A stretch of DNA of 64,000 nucleotides from Variovorax sp. PMC12 (GTDB lineage: Bacteria > Pseudomonadota > Gammaproteobacteria > Burkholderiales > Burkholderiaceae_C). The DNA lies in NCBI RefSeq assembly GCF_003019815.1, contig NZ_CP027774.1, positions 744,001 to 808,000 of the forward strand, given 5' to 3'. Every line of letters starts with the position of its first letter. The stretch's first letter is position 1. The position numbers were made by a program, and so were the translations under genes. The notes beneath the pieces are model-generated. The model was not told the DNA's origin and did no database searches. It saw only the letters and a program-made list of their open reading frames with translations. Positions 17,955 to 26,461 of the stretch are shown one piece after another.

Positions 17955-18842
17955 ATGAGATGGGAAGGCAACGAACAATCGGACAACGTCGAGGACCGCC
18001 GCGGTGAAGGCGGCGGCGGTGGCGGCGGCTTCATCGGCGGGCGCAGCATCGGCATCGGCACCGTCGCGGTCGCGCTGATCGCCGGCTGGGTCTTCGGCAT
18101 CAACCCGCTCACCGTGCTGAGCCTGCTCAGCGGCGGTGGAGGGCCTGCGCAGGTGCAGCAGCAGCCCCAGCAGGGGCCGGCACCCAAGCCGCCGGCGAAC
18201 GACCGCGAAGCGGCCTTCGTCTCGACCGTGCTGCGCAACACCGAGGTGGTCTGGACCGACATCTTCAAGCAGAACGGCGGCACGTACCACGCGCCACGCC
18301 TCGTGCTGTTCCGCAATGCCACGCCCACGGCCTGCGGCACGGGCCAGTCGGCCATGGGGCCGTTCTACTGCCCCGGCGACCAGAAGGTCTACATCGACCT
18401 CGGTTTCTACGACACCCTGAAGAACCAGCTCGGCGCACCGGGCGAGTTCGCGCAGGCCTACGTCATCGCGCACGAGGTCGGCCACCACGTGCAGGACGAA
18501 CTCGGCATCACCGCCAAGGTCGACGGCATGCGCAATCGCCTGAGCCAGACCCAGAACAACGCCATGAGCGTGCGCGTGGAGCTGCAGGCCGACTGCTTCG
18601 CGGGCGTGTGGGCCCACCATTCGCAGGAGTCGAAGAAGTGGCTCGACCCGGGCGACATCGAATCCGCCATGAACGCCGCGCAGAAGATCGGCGACGACGC
18701 CCTGCAGCGCTCCGCGGGCCGTGCGGTGGTGCCCGACAGCTTCACCCACGGCACCAGCGCACAGCGCCAAAGGTGGTTCGGCGCGGGCTACCAGAGCGGC
18801 GACATCAAGGCCTGCGACACCTTCAACGCGCGCAGCCTTTGA
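17955..18842 (+). CDS. ypfJ: YpfJ-type neutral zinc metallopeptidase
   Basis: A 295-residue putative zinc metallopeptidase of the KPN_02809/YpfJ family. After a charged Gly-rich start (MRWEGNEQSDNVEDRRGEGG) there is a membrane segment at about 36-60, then a Gln/Pro linker, then the peptidase domain with VIAHEVGHHVQDELG containing HExxH, and later ELQADCFAGVWA. AAGGAG lies 7 nt before the ATG. The domain should face the periplasm. The cellular substrate is unknown in the family. Confidence 0.92.
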   Translation: MRWEGNEQSDNVEDRRGEGGGGGGGFIGGRSIGIGTVAVALIAGWVFGINPLTVLSLLSGGGGPAQVQQQPQQGPAPKPPANDREAAFVSTVLRNTEVVWTDIFKQNGGTYHAPRLVLFRNATPTACGTGQSAMGPFYCPGDQKVYIDLGFYDTLKNQLGAPGEFAQAYVIAHEVGHHVQDELGITAKVDGMRNRLSQTQNNAMSVRVELQADCFAGVWAHHSQESKKWLDPGDIESAMNAAQKIGDDALQRSAGRAVVPDSFTHGTSAQRQRWFGAGYQSGDIKACDTFNARSL

Positions 18843-18881
18843 GATCGAAGGGCCCGCAGGGCCCGCGCCTGCTGCCTTGCA

Positions 18882-18900
18882 TGCTATTAAATAAATAGCA
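18882..18900. repeat. TGCTATT/AATAGCA palindrome
   Basis: TGCTATT-AAATA-AATAGCA is a perfect 7-5-7 inverted repeat between ypfJ and rhlE. Similar AT-rich hairpins are, from memory, frequent between genes in Acidovorax and Variovorax. It could end transcription of ypfJ but has no T-tract. A GGGCCC-GCA-GGGCCC hairpin sits just upstream at 18850-18864. Confidence 0.45.
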
Positions 18901-18973
18901 ATTCCGCCGGCACGGACGTTGTCACGGCGCGGTCACTGCTGTTTTTTGCGGCAGTGCGACAATAGAGGGCTCA

Positions 18974-20440
18974 ATGACAAGTTCCTTCTCCAATCTATCG
19001 CTGGCGGAACCGCTGGCGCGCGCCGTGGCCGAAATGGGCTACGAGACCATGACACCGATCCAGGAGCAGGCCATTCCGGTCGTGCTTTCCGGGCAGGATG
19101 TGATGGGCGCCGCCCAGACCGGCACCGGCAAGACCGCGGCGTTCTCGCTGCCGTTGCTGCAGCGCATGCTCAAGCATGAAAACGCCTCGACCTCGCCCGC
19201 GCGGCATCCGGTCCGGGCCCTGGTGCTGCTGCCCACGCGCGAACTGGCCGACCAGGTCGCGCAACAGGTCAAGCTGTACGCCAAGTACACCAACCTGCGC
19301 AGCACGGTCGTATTCGGCGGCATCGACATGAAGCCGCAGACGCTGGAGCTGAAGAAGGGCGTCGAAGTCCTGGTGGCCACGCCGGGCCGGCTGCTCGATC
19401 ACATCGAGGCCAAGAACGCGGTGCTCAACCAGGTCGAATACGTGGTCCTCGACGAAGCCGACCGCATGCTCGACATCGGCTTCCTGCCCGACCTGCAGCG
19501 CATCCTGAGCTACCTGCCCAAGCAGCGCACCACGCTGCTGTTCTCGGCCACGTTCTCCCCCGAAATCAAGCGGCTGGCCGGCAGCTACCTGCAGAACCCG
19601 GTCACCATCGAGGTGGCGCGCCCCAACGAGACAGCTTCCACCGTCGAGCAGCACTTCTACAGCGTGAGCGACGACGACAAGCGCCGCGCGCTCAAGCAGA
19701 TCGTGCGCCAGCGCGGCATCACGCAGGCCTTCGTGTTCGTCAACAGCAAGCTCGGTTGCGCGCGCCTCGCACGCTCGCTGGAGCGCGACGGTCTGCGCAC
19801 CACCGCGCTGCACGGCGACAAGAGCCAGGACGAACGCCTGAAGGCCCTGGCCTCGTTCAAGGCCGGCGAGGTCGACCTGCTGGTGTGCACCGACGTCGCG
19901 GCCCGCGGTCTCGACATCAAGGACGTGCCCGCCGTCTTCAACTTCGACATTCCGTTCAACGCCGAAGACTACGTGCACCGCATCGGCCGCACGGGCCGCG
20001 CCGGCGCCTCGGGGCTGGCCGTGAGCTTTGCCAGCGGCGGCAACGACGTGCGCCTGGTGGCCGACATCGAGAAGCTGATCAAGAAGAAGATCGATCTCGA
20101 GCCCGTCGAGTTCGAGGAAGACCGCCCGCGCGGCCGCATCAACGACGGACGCCGCCACTGGCGCGAGGAAGGCGAAGCGGGCGACGCACGCGACGTGCTC
20201 GACCAGCCGCGCGAACGCGCCAGCCTGGGCGGCGATGCTCGCCGCGGCGGCGGACGCCCGCACCGCGCGCCCGCGGCGCCGCGTGACCCGTTCTTCGACA
20301 AGCCCTACGAGCCGGGCGAACCCGACGCGACGCCGGCCTGGGAAGCCGCTGCCAAGGCCACTCCCGCGCGCGGCATCTCGAGCAACATCAAGAGCAAGCG
20401 CAAGGTTGCTGCGCTGTTCAAGAGCGCCGAGCCGAGCTGA
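18974..20440 (+). CDS. rhlE: DEAD-box ATP-dependent RNA helicase RhlE
   Basis: A 488-residue RNA helicase. The two RecA domains (about 1-370) show MTPIQEQAIP (Q motif), AQTGTGKT (motif I), PTRELADQ (Ia), DEAD (II), SAT (III) and HRIGRTGRAG (VI). A basic, Arg/Gly-rich tail of about 110 residues ends in SSNIKSKRKVAALFKS, as in RhlE proteins. It unwinds structured RNA in ribosome assembly or decay. The gene stands alone and ends at a strong hairpin. Confidence 0.95.
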   Translation: MTSSFSNLSLAEPLARAVAEMGYETMTPIQEQAIPVVLSGQDVMGAAQTGTGKTAAFSLPLLQRMLKHENASTSPARHPVRALVLLPTRELADQVAQQVKLYAKYTNLRSTVVFGGIDMKPQTLELKKGVEVLVATPGRLLDHIEAKNAVLNQVEYVVLDEADRMLDIGFLPDLQRILSYLPKQRTTLLFSATFSPEIKRLAGSYLQNPVTIEVARPNETASTVEQHFYSVSDDDKRRALKQIVRQRGITQAFVFVNSKLGCARLARSLERDGLRTTALHGDKSQDERLKALASFKAGEVDLLVCTDVAARGLDIKDVPAVFNFDIPFNAEDYVHRIGRTGRAGASGLAVSFASGGNDVRLVADIEKLIKKKIDLEPVEFEEDRPRGRINDGRRHWREEGEAGDARDVLDQPRERASLGGDARRGGGRPHRAPAAPRDPFFDKPYEPGEPDATPAWEAAAKATPARGISSNIKSKRKVAALFKSAEPS

Positions 20441-20463
20441 CCGGGCGGGTTCCACGTAAAAAA

Positions 20464-20489
20464 AAAGCGGCGCTCTCGAGCGCCGCTTT
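20464..20489. terminator. Bidirectional intrinsic terminator
   Basis: A perfect 11-bp stem, AAAGCGGCGCT and AGCGCCGCTTT, encloses the loop CTCG. A run of A on the plus strand before the stem gives a long U-tract for transcripts of the leftward lipoprotein gene. The rhlE side has only a short T run. Position between convergent genes fits. Confidence 0.9.
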
Positions 20490-20499
20490 GCATTTCGGC

Positions 20500-20724
20500 T
20501 CAGCGCCAGCCGCGGTGCCAGCCGTACTGCGGGTGGTGCCAGCCCCAGCCGTAGCGCGGGTGATAGGCCCAGACAAAGCCGACACCCGGCGAGACATATG
20601 TCGGCGCCACGTAGGCCACGCCCGGAGGCGCCGAGTAGACGGGGGCGGCCGGGGCGACCACGCAGCCGGTCAGGACTGCTGCGGCCAGCGTGGCGGCGGA
20701 CAGGGCAAGGATCGGGACTCTCAT
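20500..20724 (-). CDS. Small lipoprotein
   Basis: A 74-residue protein with a lipoprotein signal peptide: MRVPILALSAATLAAAVLTGC, lipobox LTGC with C21 as the lipidated residue. The mature part is rich in Pro, Tyr, Trp and His (YHPRYGWGWHHPQYGWH), a composition seen in small envelope lipoproteins. AAAGGAG precedes the ATG. It is monocistronic, with a strong terminator. Function is unknown; the aromatic/His-rich tail could bind metal or a surface, but this is speculation. Confidence 0.8.
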   Translation of the reverse strand: MRVPILALSAATLAAAVLTGCVVAPAAPVYSAPPGVAYVAPTYVSPGVGFVWAYHPRYGWGWHHPQYGWHRGWR

Positions 20725-20847
20725 GGCGAAGCTCCTTTGATGAGTTGTTGTGCGCTATGCACAACCAACGCTTCGGCCTTTTGCCGGATGACGGCCCTGG
20801 CCGCCTTTACCCGGCCTACACAGTGTCACCGCCGTGTTGTGATCCTT

Positions 20848-22491
20848 TCAAAACGCTTGCACTTCGAGCACGCTGAAATGATGGGTTCCATCGCTTTCCA
20901 GCTGCGCCACCAGGCCGTACTCCCAATCGAGATAGGCCTGCATCGCCTCCGCGGGCGCATCGGTGCCTTCGTAGGGCCGGCGGTAGCGGTCGGTGCGCGG
21001 TGTCGCAAGGCGCGTCTCGCCGCTCTCGGCTTCGAGGCCCGCGGCAAACCAGGCGGCGTTGCCGCCCGCCAGCACCAGCACTTCGACATCGGCCTTGCCC
21101 CGGGCATCGAGCAGCGCGCGCACGTCGGCCGCCGCATAGCGCGCGAGCAGGCTGCTGCCGCAGGTCAGCACGTAGCGGCGCGACGCGGGAATGACCGCGT
21201 CCAGCGCATGCGCCAGCTGCGCACGAATCGCGTACCACGCGCCCGGGATGTGGCGCCGGACATAGTTGGCGCTCGTGGTCACGTCGATCACGGCGGTGCC
21301 GGACGACGGCTGCCCAAGCAGCGCGGCGAGTTCGCCAGGCGTGATCTCCGCCACCACGGCCGCGACGGGCGGGTAGGCGGGCGCGGGGGGCTCCTTCTCG
21401 CTGAATGCCGCGGCCTCAGGCACGGCGTGCGGCACATAGGCCTCCCATCCCATCTGTGCGAGCCAGGAGGCGCTCATCGATGCGCGCACTCCGTCGTCGT
21501 CCACCAGCACGATGCGCGCGCCGCGCACCGGCACCTGGTGATCGGTCTCCTGCACCAGCTGGCCGCCGGGCGCGTTCGCAAAGCCCGGCAGATGGCCCGC
21601 GGCGTATTCCTCGGGCGTGCGCACGTCGAAGCGGTACACGGTGCGTCCTGGCGCCTCCAGTGTCTGCAGCGCGGCCAGGTCGATGCGCCGCACGCCGGCC
21701 GCGTCGGCCACGCGGCGCGCATCGGCCTGCGCCTGTGCGCGATGCGCGTCGGACACCGCGGCGGGCGCCTGCCGGCCGGCGCCGTGGTCCAGCACCTGGC
21801 CCGCCAGCTTCCAGCCGATCGTGCCGTTGCGCAGCGCCGCCACCGGGTTCGGAATGCCGGCGTTCACCAGCGACTGCGTGCCGATGATGCTGCGCGTGCG
21901 GCCCGCGCAATTCACGATCACCCGAGTGGCCGGGTCGGGCGCTAGCTCGCGCACCCGCAGCACCAGTTCCGCCCCGGGCACGCTGGTGGCCGACGGAATG
22001 CTCATCGTCTGGTATTCGTCGAAGCGGCGCGCGTCGAGCACCACCACGTCGGCCCGGGCATCGATCAACGCCTTCACCTCGGGGGCCGACAGGGACGGCG
22101 TCTGCCGCTCGTGCTCGACCAGTTCGCCGAAGGACTTGCTCGGCACGTTCACGTCGCGGAACAGTTCGCCGCCCGCCTTGCGCCAGCCCTCGAGGCCGCC
22201 GTCGAGCAGATGGACGTGGGTGTAGCCCAGCGCGGCGAATGCCTTGGCGGCCAGCGGCGCGAGGTCGGTGCCGCCGTGTTCGCCGTACAGCACGATCAGC
22301 GTGTCGCGCCGCGGAATGCGTCGCCATGCTTCGATCTCGATGCGCGAGAGCGGCAGGTTCGCGGCCCACAGCGGGTGTTCCTGCGCGAACGGGTCTTCCT
22401 CGCGCACGTCGAGCAGCGCGGTTTCTTCGCGGGACAGCAGGCGCTCGCGCACGGCGGCGAAGGACAGGAGGGGAAAGGAAGCAGTCGTCAT
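20848..22491 (-). CDS. Four-domain rhodanese-related sulfurtransferase
   Basis: A 547-residue protein made of four rhodanese-like modules, each starting with an LLDVREE- or VVLDARRF-type strand. Domain 2 has an active loop NCAGRTRS with C195, and domain 4 has LTCGSS. Domains 1 and 3 have no Cys at that position (VLYGEHGG, VLVDDDG) and are probably inactive. Rhodaneses move sulfane sulfur between thiol acceptors. It is the last gene of a leftward operon with a thiol dioxygenase and a sulfonate receptor, overlapping the dioxygenase by ATGA, so it may process persulfide or sulfite-linked sulfur. Confidence 0.9.
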   Translation of the reverse strand: MTTASFPLLSFAAVRERLLSREETALLDVREEDPFAQEHPLWAANLPLSRIEIEAWRRIPRRDTLIVLYGEHGGTDLAPLAAKAFAALGYTHVHLLDGGLEGWRKAGGELFRDVNVPSKSFGELVEHERQTPSLSAPEVKALIDARADVVVLDARRFDEYQTMSIPSATSVPGAELVLRVRELAPDPATRVIVNCAGRTRSIIGTQSLVNAGIPNPVAALRNGTIGWKLAGQVLDHGAGRQAPAAVSDAHRAQAQADARRVADAAGVRRIDLAALQTLEAPGRTVYRFDVRTPEEYAAGHLPGFANAPGGQLVQETDHQVPVRGARIVLVDDDGVRASMSASWLAQMGWEAYVPHAVPEAAAFSEKEPPAPAYPPVAAVVAEITPGELAALLGQPSSGTAVIDVTTSANYVRRHIPGAWYAIRAQLAHALDAVIPASRRYVLTCGSSLLARYAAADVRALLDARGKADVEVLVLAGGNAAWFAAGLEAESGETRLATPRTDRYRRPYEGTDAPAEAMQAYLDWEYGLVAQLESDGTHHFSVLEVQAF

Positions 22492-23093
22492 GCGGCGGTC
22501 GGCGAAGATCTGAGTTCGGCGCTGCGGTCCCACAGGTTGGGCAGCAGCGTGTTGGAGTATCCGGAGACGAAGGGCTTGCGTCCGCCCTCCGGCGGGTAAG
22601 TATGACGCCGCACGGCGCCGATGTTCGCGCCGTAGACGTGGATGCTGATCGACACCCGGTCCGCATGCGCGTTGTGCACGCGGTGCAGGTCGCCGACGGT
22701 GGGCGACACCGCTTCCACGTCGCCGGCATCGAGCCGCACCGCCTCGCCCTTCGGCTGTGCACGGCCTTGCGCATCGAGCGCATGGCCCTGGCTGTACTCG
22801 GCACCGCGCAGCATGCCGATCAGTCCCCACACCGTGTGATCGTGCACGGGCGTGGCCTGCCCCGGCCCCCACACGAAGCTCACGACCGAGAAGCGCTCGG
22901 TGCTGTCCGCATGCAGCAGGAACTGCTGGTAGCGCGTCGGGTCGGGTTGCGCGAAGGCCTCGGGCAGCCAGTCGTCGCGCGCCACCAGCGTGCGCAGCAG
23001 CGCGCCGCCCTCCGAAAGAATGCGGGGCTCGTCGGGTGCGCCGTCGAGCAGCCGGCCGAAGGCGCCGACAAATTCGCGAAGCGGCGCGATCAT
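22488..23093 (-). CDS. Cysteine/3-mercaptopropionate dioxygenase-type thiol dioxygenase
   Basis: A 201-residue cupin iron enzyme. The iron ligands are H84 and H86 in PVHDHTVWG and a third His in the DLHRVHNA segment (H137 or H140). IHVYGANIGAVRRH follows. Bacterial thiol dioxygenases of this length act on cysteine or 3-mercaptopropionate, giving a sulfinate. Both ends overlap neighbours by 4 bp. In this organosulfur operon a thiol released from a precursor is a fair guess for the substrate. Confidence 0.9.
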   Translation of the reverse strand: MIAPLREFVGAFGRLLDGAPDEPRILSEGGALLRTLVARDDWLPEAFAQPDPTRYQQFLLHADSTERFSVVSFVWGPGQATPVHDHTVWGLIGMLRGAEYSQGHALDAQGRAQPKGEAVRLDAGDVEAVSPTVGDLHRVHNAHADRVSISIHVYGANIGAVRRHTYPPEGGRKPFVSGYSNTLLPNLWDRSAELRSSPTAA

Positions 23094-24076
23094 GCGGCGC
23101 GCTTCCAGAGCTGCGTGTCGGTGATCGCGCGCACGTCCACCCGCACCGGCAGGATGCCGTCGCGCGCCGAGCGGTCGGCCACGACCTGCAGCGCGGCGAT
23201 GTCCGCCTCGCTCACCGGCCGCCCCGCCACCGACGCCCGCGCGGTGATGATGCGGGAAGCCTCGATCGGCAGCCGCGTGAGCTGGCTGTATGCCTGTGCA
23301 TAGGCCTCGGGGTTGGCCAGCGCCCAGTCGCCCGCGCGGCCGAGCCGGTCGAGGAACTGCACGATGGCCGCGCGCCGGGCCGGGTCGGCCAGCGAATGTT
23401 CGCTCGCGGTGATGAAGCCCAGCGCGGTGTTGATGCCGCGCCCGTCGCGCAGGATGCGCCCGCCCTGCTGCACCGCGATGGTGTAGTACGGATCGAAGAT
23501 GGCCCAGGCGTCGATCTGCCTCGATGCGAAGGCGGCGGCGGCATCGGTCGGCAGCACGAACTTCACCGTCACCTCGTCGCGCTTCACGCCGGCCTCCTCG
23601 AGCGCGCCGTACAACTGGTACTGCGAGATGCTGCCGCGCGCCGACGACACGATCACCGTCTTGCCGCGCAGGTCTGCCACGCTGCGCAGCGGCGAATCGT
23701 GCTGCACCACGATGCCCAGCGAATCGGCCTTGCCGACGCGGGTGGCGACGATCTTCAGCGGCGTCTTGCCGACGGCGGCGGCCAGCACCGGCAGGTCGCC
23801 GGCCATGGCCGTGTCGACCGCCGCGCCGCGCTGCGCCTCGAACAGCGGCGCGGCGCCCTGGAAGTTGGCCCAGCGATAGGCGAACGGCGCGCCTTCGAGC
23901 GCGCGCGAGGCCTCGAACAGCGAGCGCAGGCCGCCGGCCTGGTCGCCCAGCACCAGCGTGGCCTGCGGCGGCGTTTGCGCAAATGCACGCAGCGAACCGG
24001 TGGCGGCCAGCGACAGCGCGGCGCCTTGCTTGAGCCAGCCGCGGCGCGAGGCGCTGGAGAAGAGCAGGGACGTCAT
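23090..24076 (-). CDS. SsuA-type ABC substrate-binding protein
   Basis: A 328-residue periplasmic receptor for sulfonate-like compounds. The N-terminus (SRRGWLKQGAALSLAATGSLRAFAQ) is a signal peptide with a twin-arginine-like SRRGW. The ligand-binding fold shows LGDQAGGLRSLFEA and GKTVIVSSARGSISQYQLY. It is clearly related to the receptors at 25427 and 29554. Start and stop both overlap neighbours as ATGA. No permease or ATPase accompanies it here. Confidence 0.9.
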   Translation of the reverse strand: MTSLLFSSASRRGWLKQGAALSLAATGSLRAFAQTPPQATLVLGDQAGGLRSLFEASRALEGAPFAYRWANFQGAAPLFEAQRGAAVDTAMAGDLPVLAAAVGKTPLKIVATRVGKADSLGIVVQHDSPLRSVADLRGKTVIVSSARGSISQYQLYGALEEAGVKRDEVTVKFVLPTDAAAAFASRQIDAWAIFDPYYTIAVQQGGRILRDGRGINTALGFITASEHSLADPARRAAIVQFLDRLGRAGDWALANPEAYAQAYSQLTRLPIEASRIITARASVAGRPVSEADIAALQVVADRSARDGILPVRVDVRAITDTQLWKRAA

Positions 24077-25317
24077 GCGGCGTCTCCCGAAGGCAGCAGT
24101 GCGCGCTTGCCCGCTGCAATCAGGATCGCGTCGTTCTGCGGCGTATGGATGCGGCTGCACAGCACGTCGCGGTAGTGCCGCTCCAGCGGGTTGTGCCTTG
24201 TCAGGCCGTGGTTGCCGCTGAGCTGCAGCGCGAGTTCGACCGCACGCACCGCATTGCCCGTCACCGTGTATTTCAGCAGGCCGCTGTCGGCCGCGGGTTG
24301 CGCCTGGCCGTCGTCGACGGCGGCGGTGGCGTCGTCGAGCAGCACGCGGTTGGTTCGCAGCAGCGCTTCGATCTCGCCCACGTGCTCCTGCACGCGCGGC
24401 AGGCTCGCCAGCGGCGCGCCGAGACTGCCGGGCGCGCGCTCGTTCAGGAAGCCGACCAGCCAGTCGCGCGCGGCCGTGGCCACGCCGTCGTAGAGGGTGC
24501 CGAGCAGCACGGTCATCCAGGCCTGCTGCGTGGCGTGGGCGTCGATGTCGGTCTGGCTGCCGGCATCGGGCGCCCAGTCGGACGGCGCGCGCAGGTCGAC
24601 CGCGTGGTCCGCGCCGACGGCGACGTTCTCGAACACCACCTCGTGGCTGCCCGAGGCCCGCAGGCCCAGGTGGTCCCAGCTGGCGATCACGCGCACGCCG
24701 GGGGCCTGGCGCGGCACCAGGAACACGCCGGTGCGCGGGGCGGGCTCGTCGGTGCGGGCCCACACCGCGAGCCACGAGAGGCCCTCGATGCCGGTGGTGT
24801 AGAGCTTGTGGCCGTCGATCTTCCAGCCGTCGGCATCGCGCCGCGCCACAGTGGCCGGCAGGCCGCCACGCGCGGGGGAGCCCAGCGCGGGCTCCACGCG
24901 CAGCGCGTTGATCAGCGCGCCGTGCTCCACCGCGTCGCGCGCCACGCGTTCGCGCAGGTGCGGCGGCCAGCGGCTGTCGCCGCGCGTCAGCGCGTGGTGC
25001 TGCAGATAGGTCATGGTGAGGATCAGCGCGGTGGCCGGCTCGCCGCGCGACACGGCCGCGATCACGCGCCGGGCCGTGGCCAGCGTGGCGCCGCCGCCAC
25101 CGTAGGCGGCGGGCGCCACCAGGCCGATCAGGCCGTGCGCCTGCAGCGCGTCGAAGTTCTCGCGCGGGAAAGCGCCGCTGTGGTCGTGATCGGCCGCGGT
25201 GGCGGCGAATCGGGCCGACAGCTGCGCCAGCAGCGCGGGCGCGGCCAGGCCGCCCGGGGGCGTGGATGGATGTTCCCCGGCCGTGGCCGAGGGGCGTCGC
25301 AAAGGGAGTGCACTCAT
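24073..25317 (-). CDS. SfnB/DszC-like flavoprotein of the acyl-CoA dehydrogenase fold
   Basis: A 414-residue acyl-CoA dehydrogenase-fold protein and first gene of the sulfur operon. Segments seen: LIGLVAPAAYGGGGATL, the middle-domain WDHLGLRASGSHEVVFENV and the C-terminal LSGNHGLTRHNPLERHYRDVL. The LGLRASGSH motif and C-terminal LERHYRD are typical of the SfnB/DszC flavin monooxygenase-like group used in sulfur scavenging, not of true beta-oxidation dehydrogenases. It probably uses reduced flavin supplied from elsewhere. AGGGAG lies in front of the ATG. Confidence 0.85.
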   Translation of the reverse strand: MSALPLRRPSATAGEHPSTPPGGLAAPALLAQLSARFAATAADHDHSGAFPRENFDALQAHGLIGLVAPAAYGGGGATLATARRVIAAVSRGEPATALILTMTYLQHHALTRGDSRWPPHLRERVARDAVEHGALINALRVEPALGSPARGGLPATVARRDADGWKIDGHKLYTTGIEGLSWLAVWARTDEPAPRTGVFLVPRQAPGVRVIASWDHLGLRASGSHEVVFENVAVGADHAVDLRAPSDWAPDAGSQTDIDAHATQQAWMTVLLGTLYDGVATAARDWLVGFLNERAPGSLGAPLASLPRVQEHVGEIEALLRTNRVLLDDATAAVDDGQAQPAADSGLLKYTVTGNAVRAVELALQLSGNHGLTRHNPLERHYRDVLCSRIHTPQNDAILIAAGKRALLPSGDAA

Positions 25318-25369
25318 GGTTGCGCACGGTAGCCGGCCGGCCGGCGCCGTAAAACGATGCATCCCGCAT

Positions 25370-25397
25370 ATGCAAACTCGTTTTTCTGTGTTTGCAT
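25370..25397. promoter_or_regulatory. Operator candidate in the divergent sulfur promoter
   Basis: ATGCAAAC (25370-25377) and GTTTGCAT (25390-25397) form a perfect 8-bp inverted repeat with a 12-bp spacer, in the 109-bp gap between the two divergent sulfur operons. The half-site centres are two helical turns apart, as expected for a dimer on one face of the DNA. A sulfur-starvation regulator of the CysB/Cbl/SsuR type is the natural guess, but none is encoded here. Confidence 0.55.
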
Positions 25398-25426
25398 CCG
25401 TGCCGCCTCTGGGTACGGTCCGGTGC

Positions 25427-26428
25427 ATGAAACCAGATCTCTCGTTGGAACGGCGCCGCCTGCTGCAGGCAGCCGCCGCATGGGGCGCGGCGGCTTCGGC
25501 CGGCTGGGCCCGGGCCGCCGCGCCGTCGGCCGACCTGTCGGGCGTCACGCTGCGCGTGGGCACGTACAAGGGGCTCTGGCGGCCGCTGCTGGCGGCATCC
25601 GGCCAGGCCAACACGCCCTACAGGATCGACTGGCGCGAGCTCAACAACGGCGTGCTGCACATCGAGGCCATCAACGGCGACGCGCTCGACCTGGGCTCGG
25701 GCAGCGAGATCCCGCCGGTGTTCGCGGCGCGGCAGAAGTCCAGCGTGCGGCTGGTGGCCGTGACGCACGAAGACCTGAACAACCAGGCCACGCTGGCGCG
25801 CAAGGACGCGCCGATCCGCACCATCGCAGATTTCAAGGGCAAGCGCGTGGGCTATGTGCGCGCCACCACCTCGCACTACTACCTGGCCAAGCAGTTGGCC
25901 GAGGCGGGCCTGTCGTTCAGCGACATCCAGGCCGTGAGCCTCACGCCGTCGGACGGCCTCTCGGCCTTCGCGCGGGGCGATCTGGATGCCTGGGCCATCT
26001 ACGGCTACAACGGCCAGCTTGCGCGCACGCAGTACGGCGCGCGCACCATCAAGACCGGCGTGGGATACCTGTCGGGCAACTTTCCCATCTACGCCAACCC
26101 GCGCGCGCTGGACGACGCACCGCGCCGTGCCGCGCTGGCCGACCTGCTGCAGCGCCTGCAGCGCGCCTTCGCGTGGAGCAACGGCAACTTCCTGGCGTAC
26201 GCCCGCGCGCAGTCGGCCGAGACGCGCGTGCCGGTGGGCGACATCGTCGAGCTCTTCAACGGCCGCAGCGGCGACTACAGCCTGGGCCCCGTCAGCGACG
26301 CCGTGGTGCGCAGCCACCAGGACGTGGCCGACACCTTCCTGAAGATCGGCGTGCTCGACGGCCCGGCCGACGTGAAGCCCTTGTGGGACCGCAGCTTCGA
26401 GAACCTGCTGCGCCTGCCCGCCGCCTGA
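25427..26428 (+). CDS. SsuA-type ABC substrate-binding protein
   Basis: A 333-residue periplasmic receptor. MKPDLSLERRRLLQAAAAWG is a twin-arginine-like signal peptide, cleaved near ARAAA. The mature part begins LRVGTYKGLWRPLLAASGQ and has GYVRATTSHYYLAKQL and a DAWAIYGYN segment. It resembles aliphatic sulfonate receptors. It opens the rightward sulfur operon, 33 bp before the flavin monooxygenase gene. Longer in-frame starts upstream run through the operator region and are rejected. Confidence 0.9.
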   Translation: MKPDLSLERRRLLQAAAAWGAAASAGWARAAAPSADLSGVTLRVGTYKGLWRPLLAASGQANTPYRIDWRELNNGVLHIEAINGDALDLGSGSEIPPVFAARQKSSVRLVAVTHEDLNNQATLARKDAPIRTIADFKGKRVGYVRATTSHYYLAKQLAEAGLSFSDIQAVSLTPSDGLSAFARGDLDAWAIYGYNGQLARTQYGARTIKTGVGYLSGNFPIYANPRALDDAPRRAALADLLQRLQRAFAWSNGNFLAYARAQSAETRVPVGDIVELFNGRSGDYSLGPVSDAVVRSHQDVADTFLKIGVLDGPADVKPLWDRSFENLLRLPAA

Positions 26429-26461
26429 TTTCCCTCTCCCAACCCAGACAAGGACAACGAC

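Noticed and set aside
23090..25317. Acyl-CoA dehydrogenase-fold gene as part of fatty-acid oxidation
   Set aside because: Its neighbours are sulfur genes and its motifs fit the SfnB/DszC group better than beta-oxidation enzymes.
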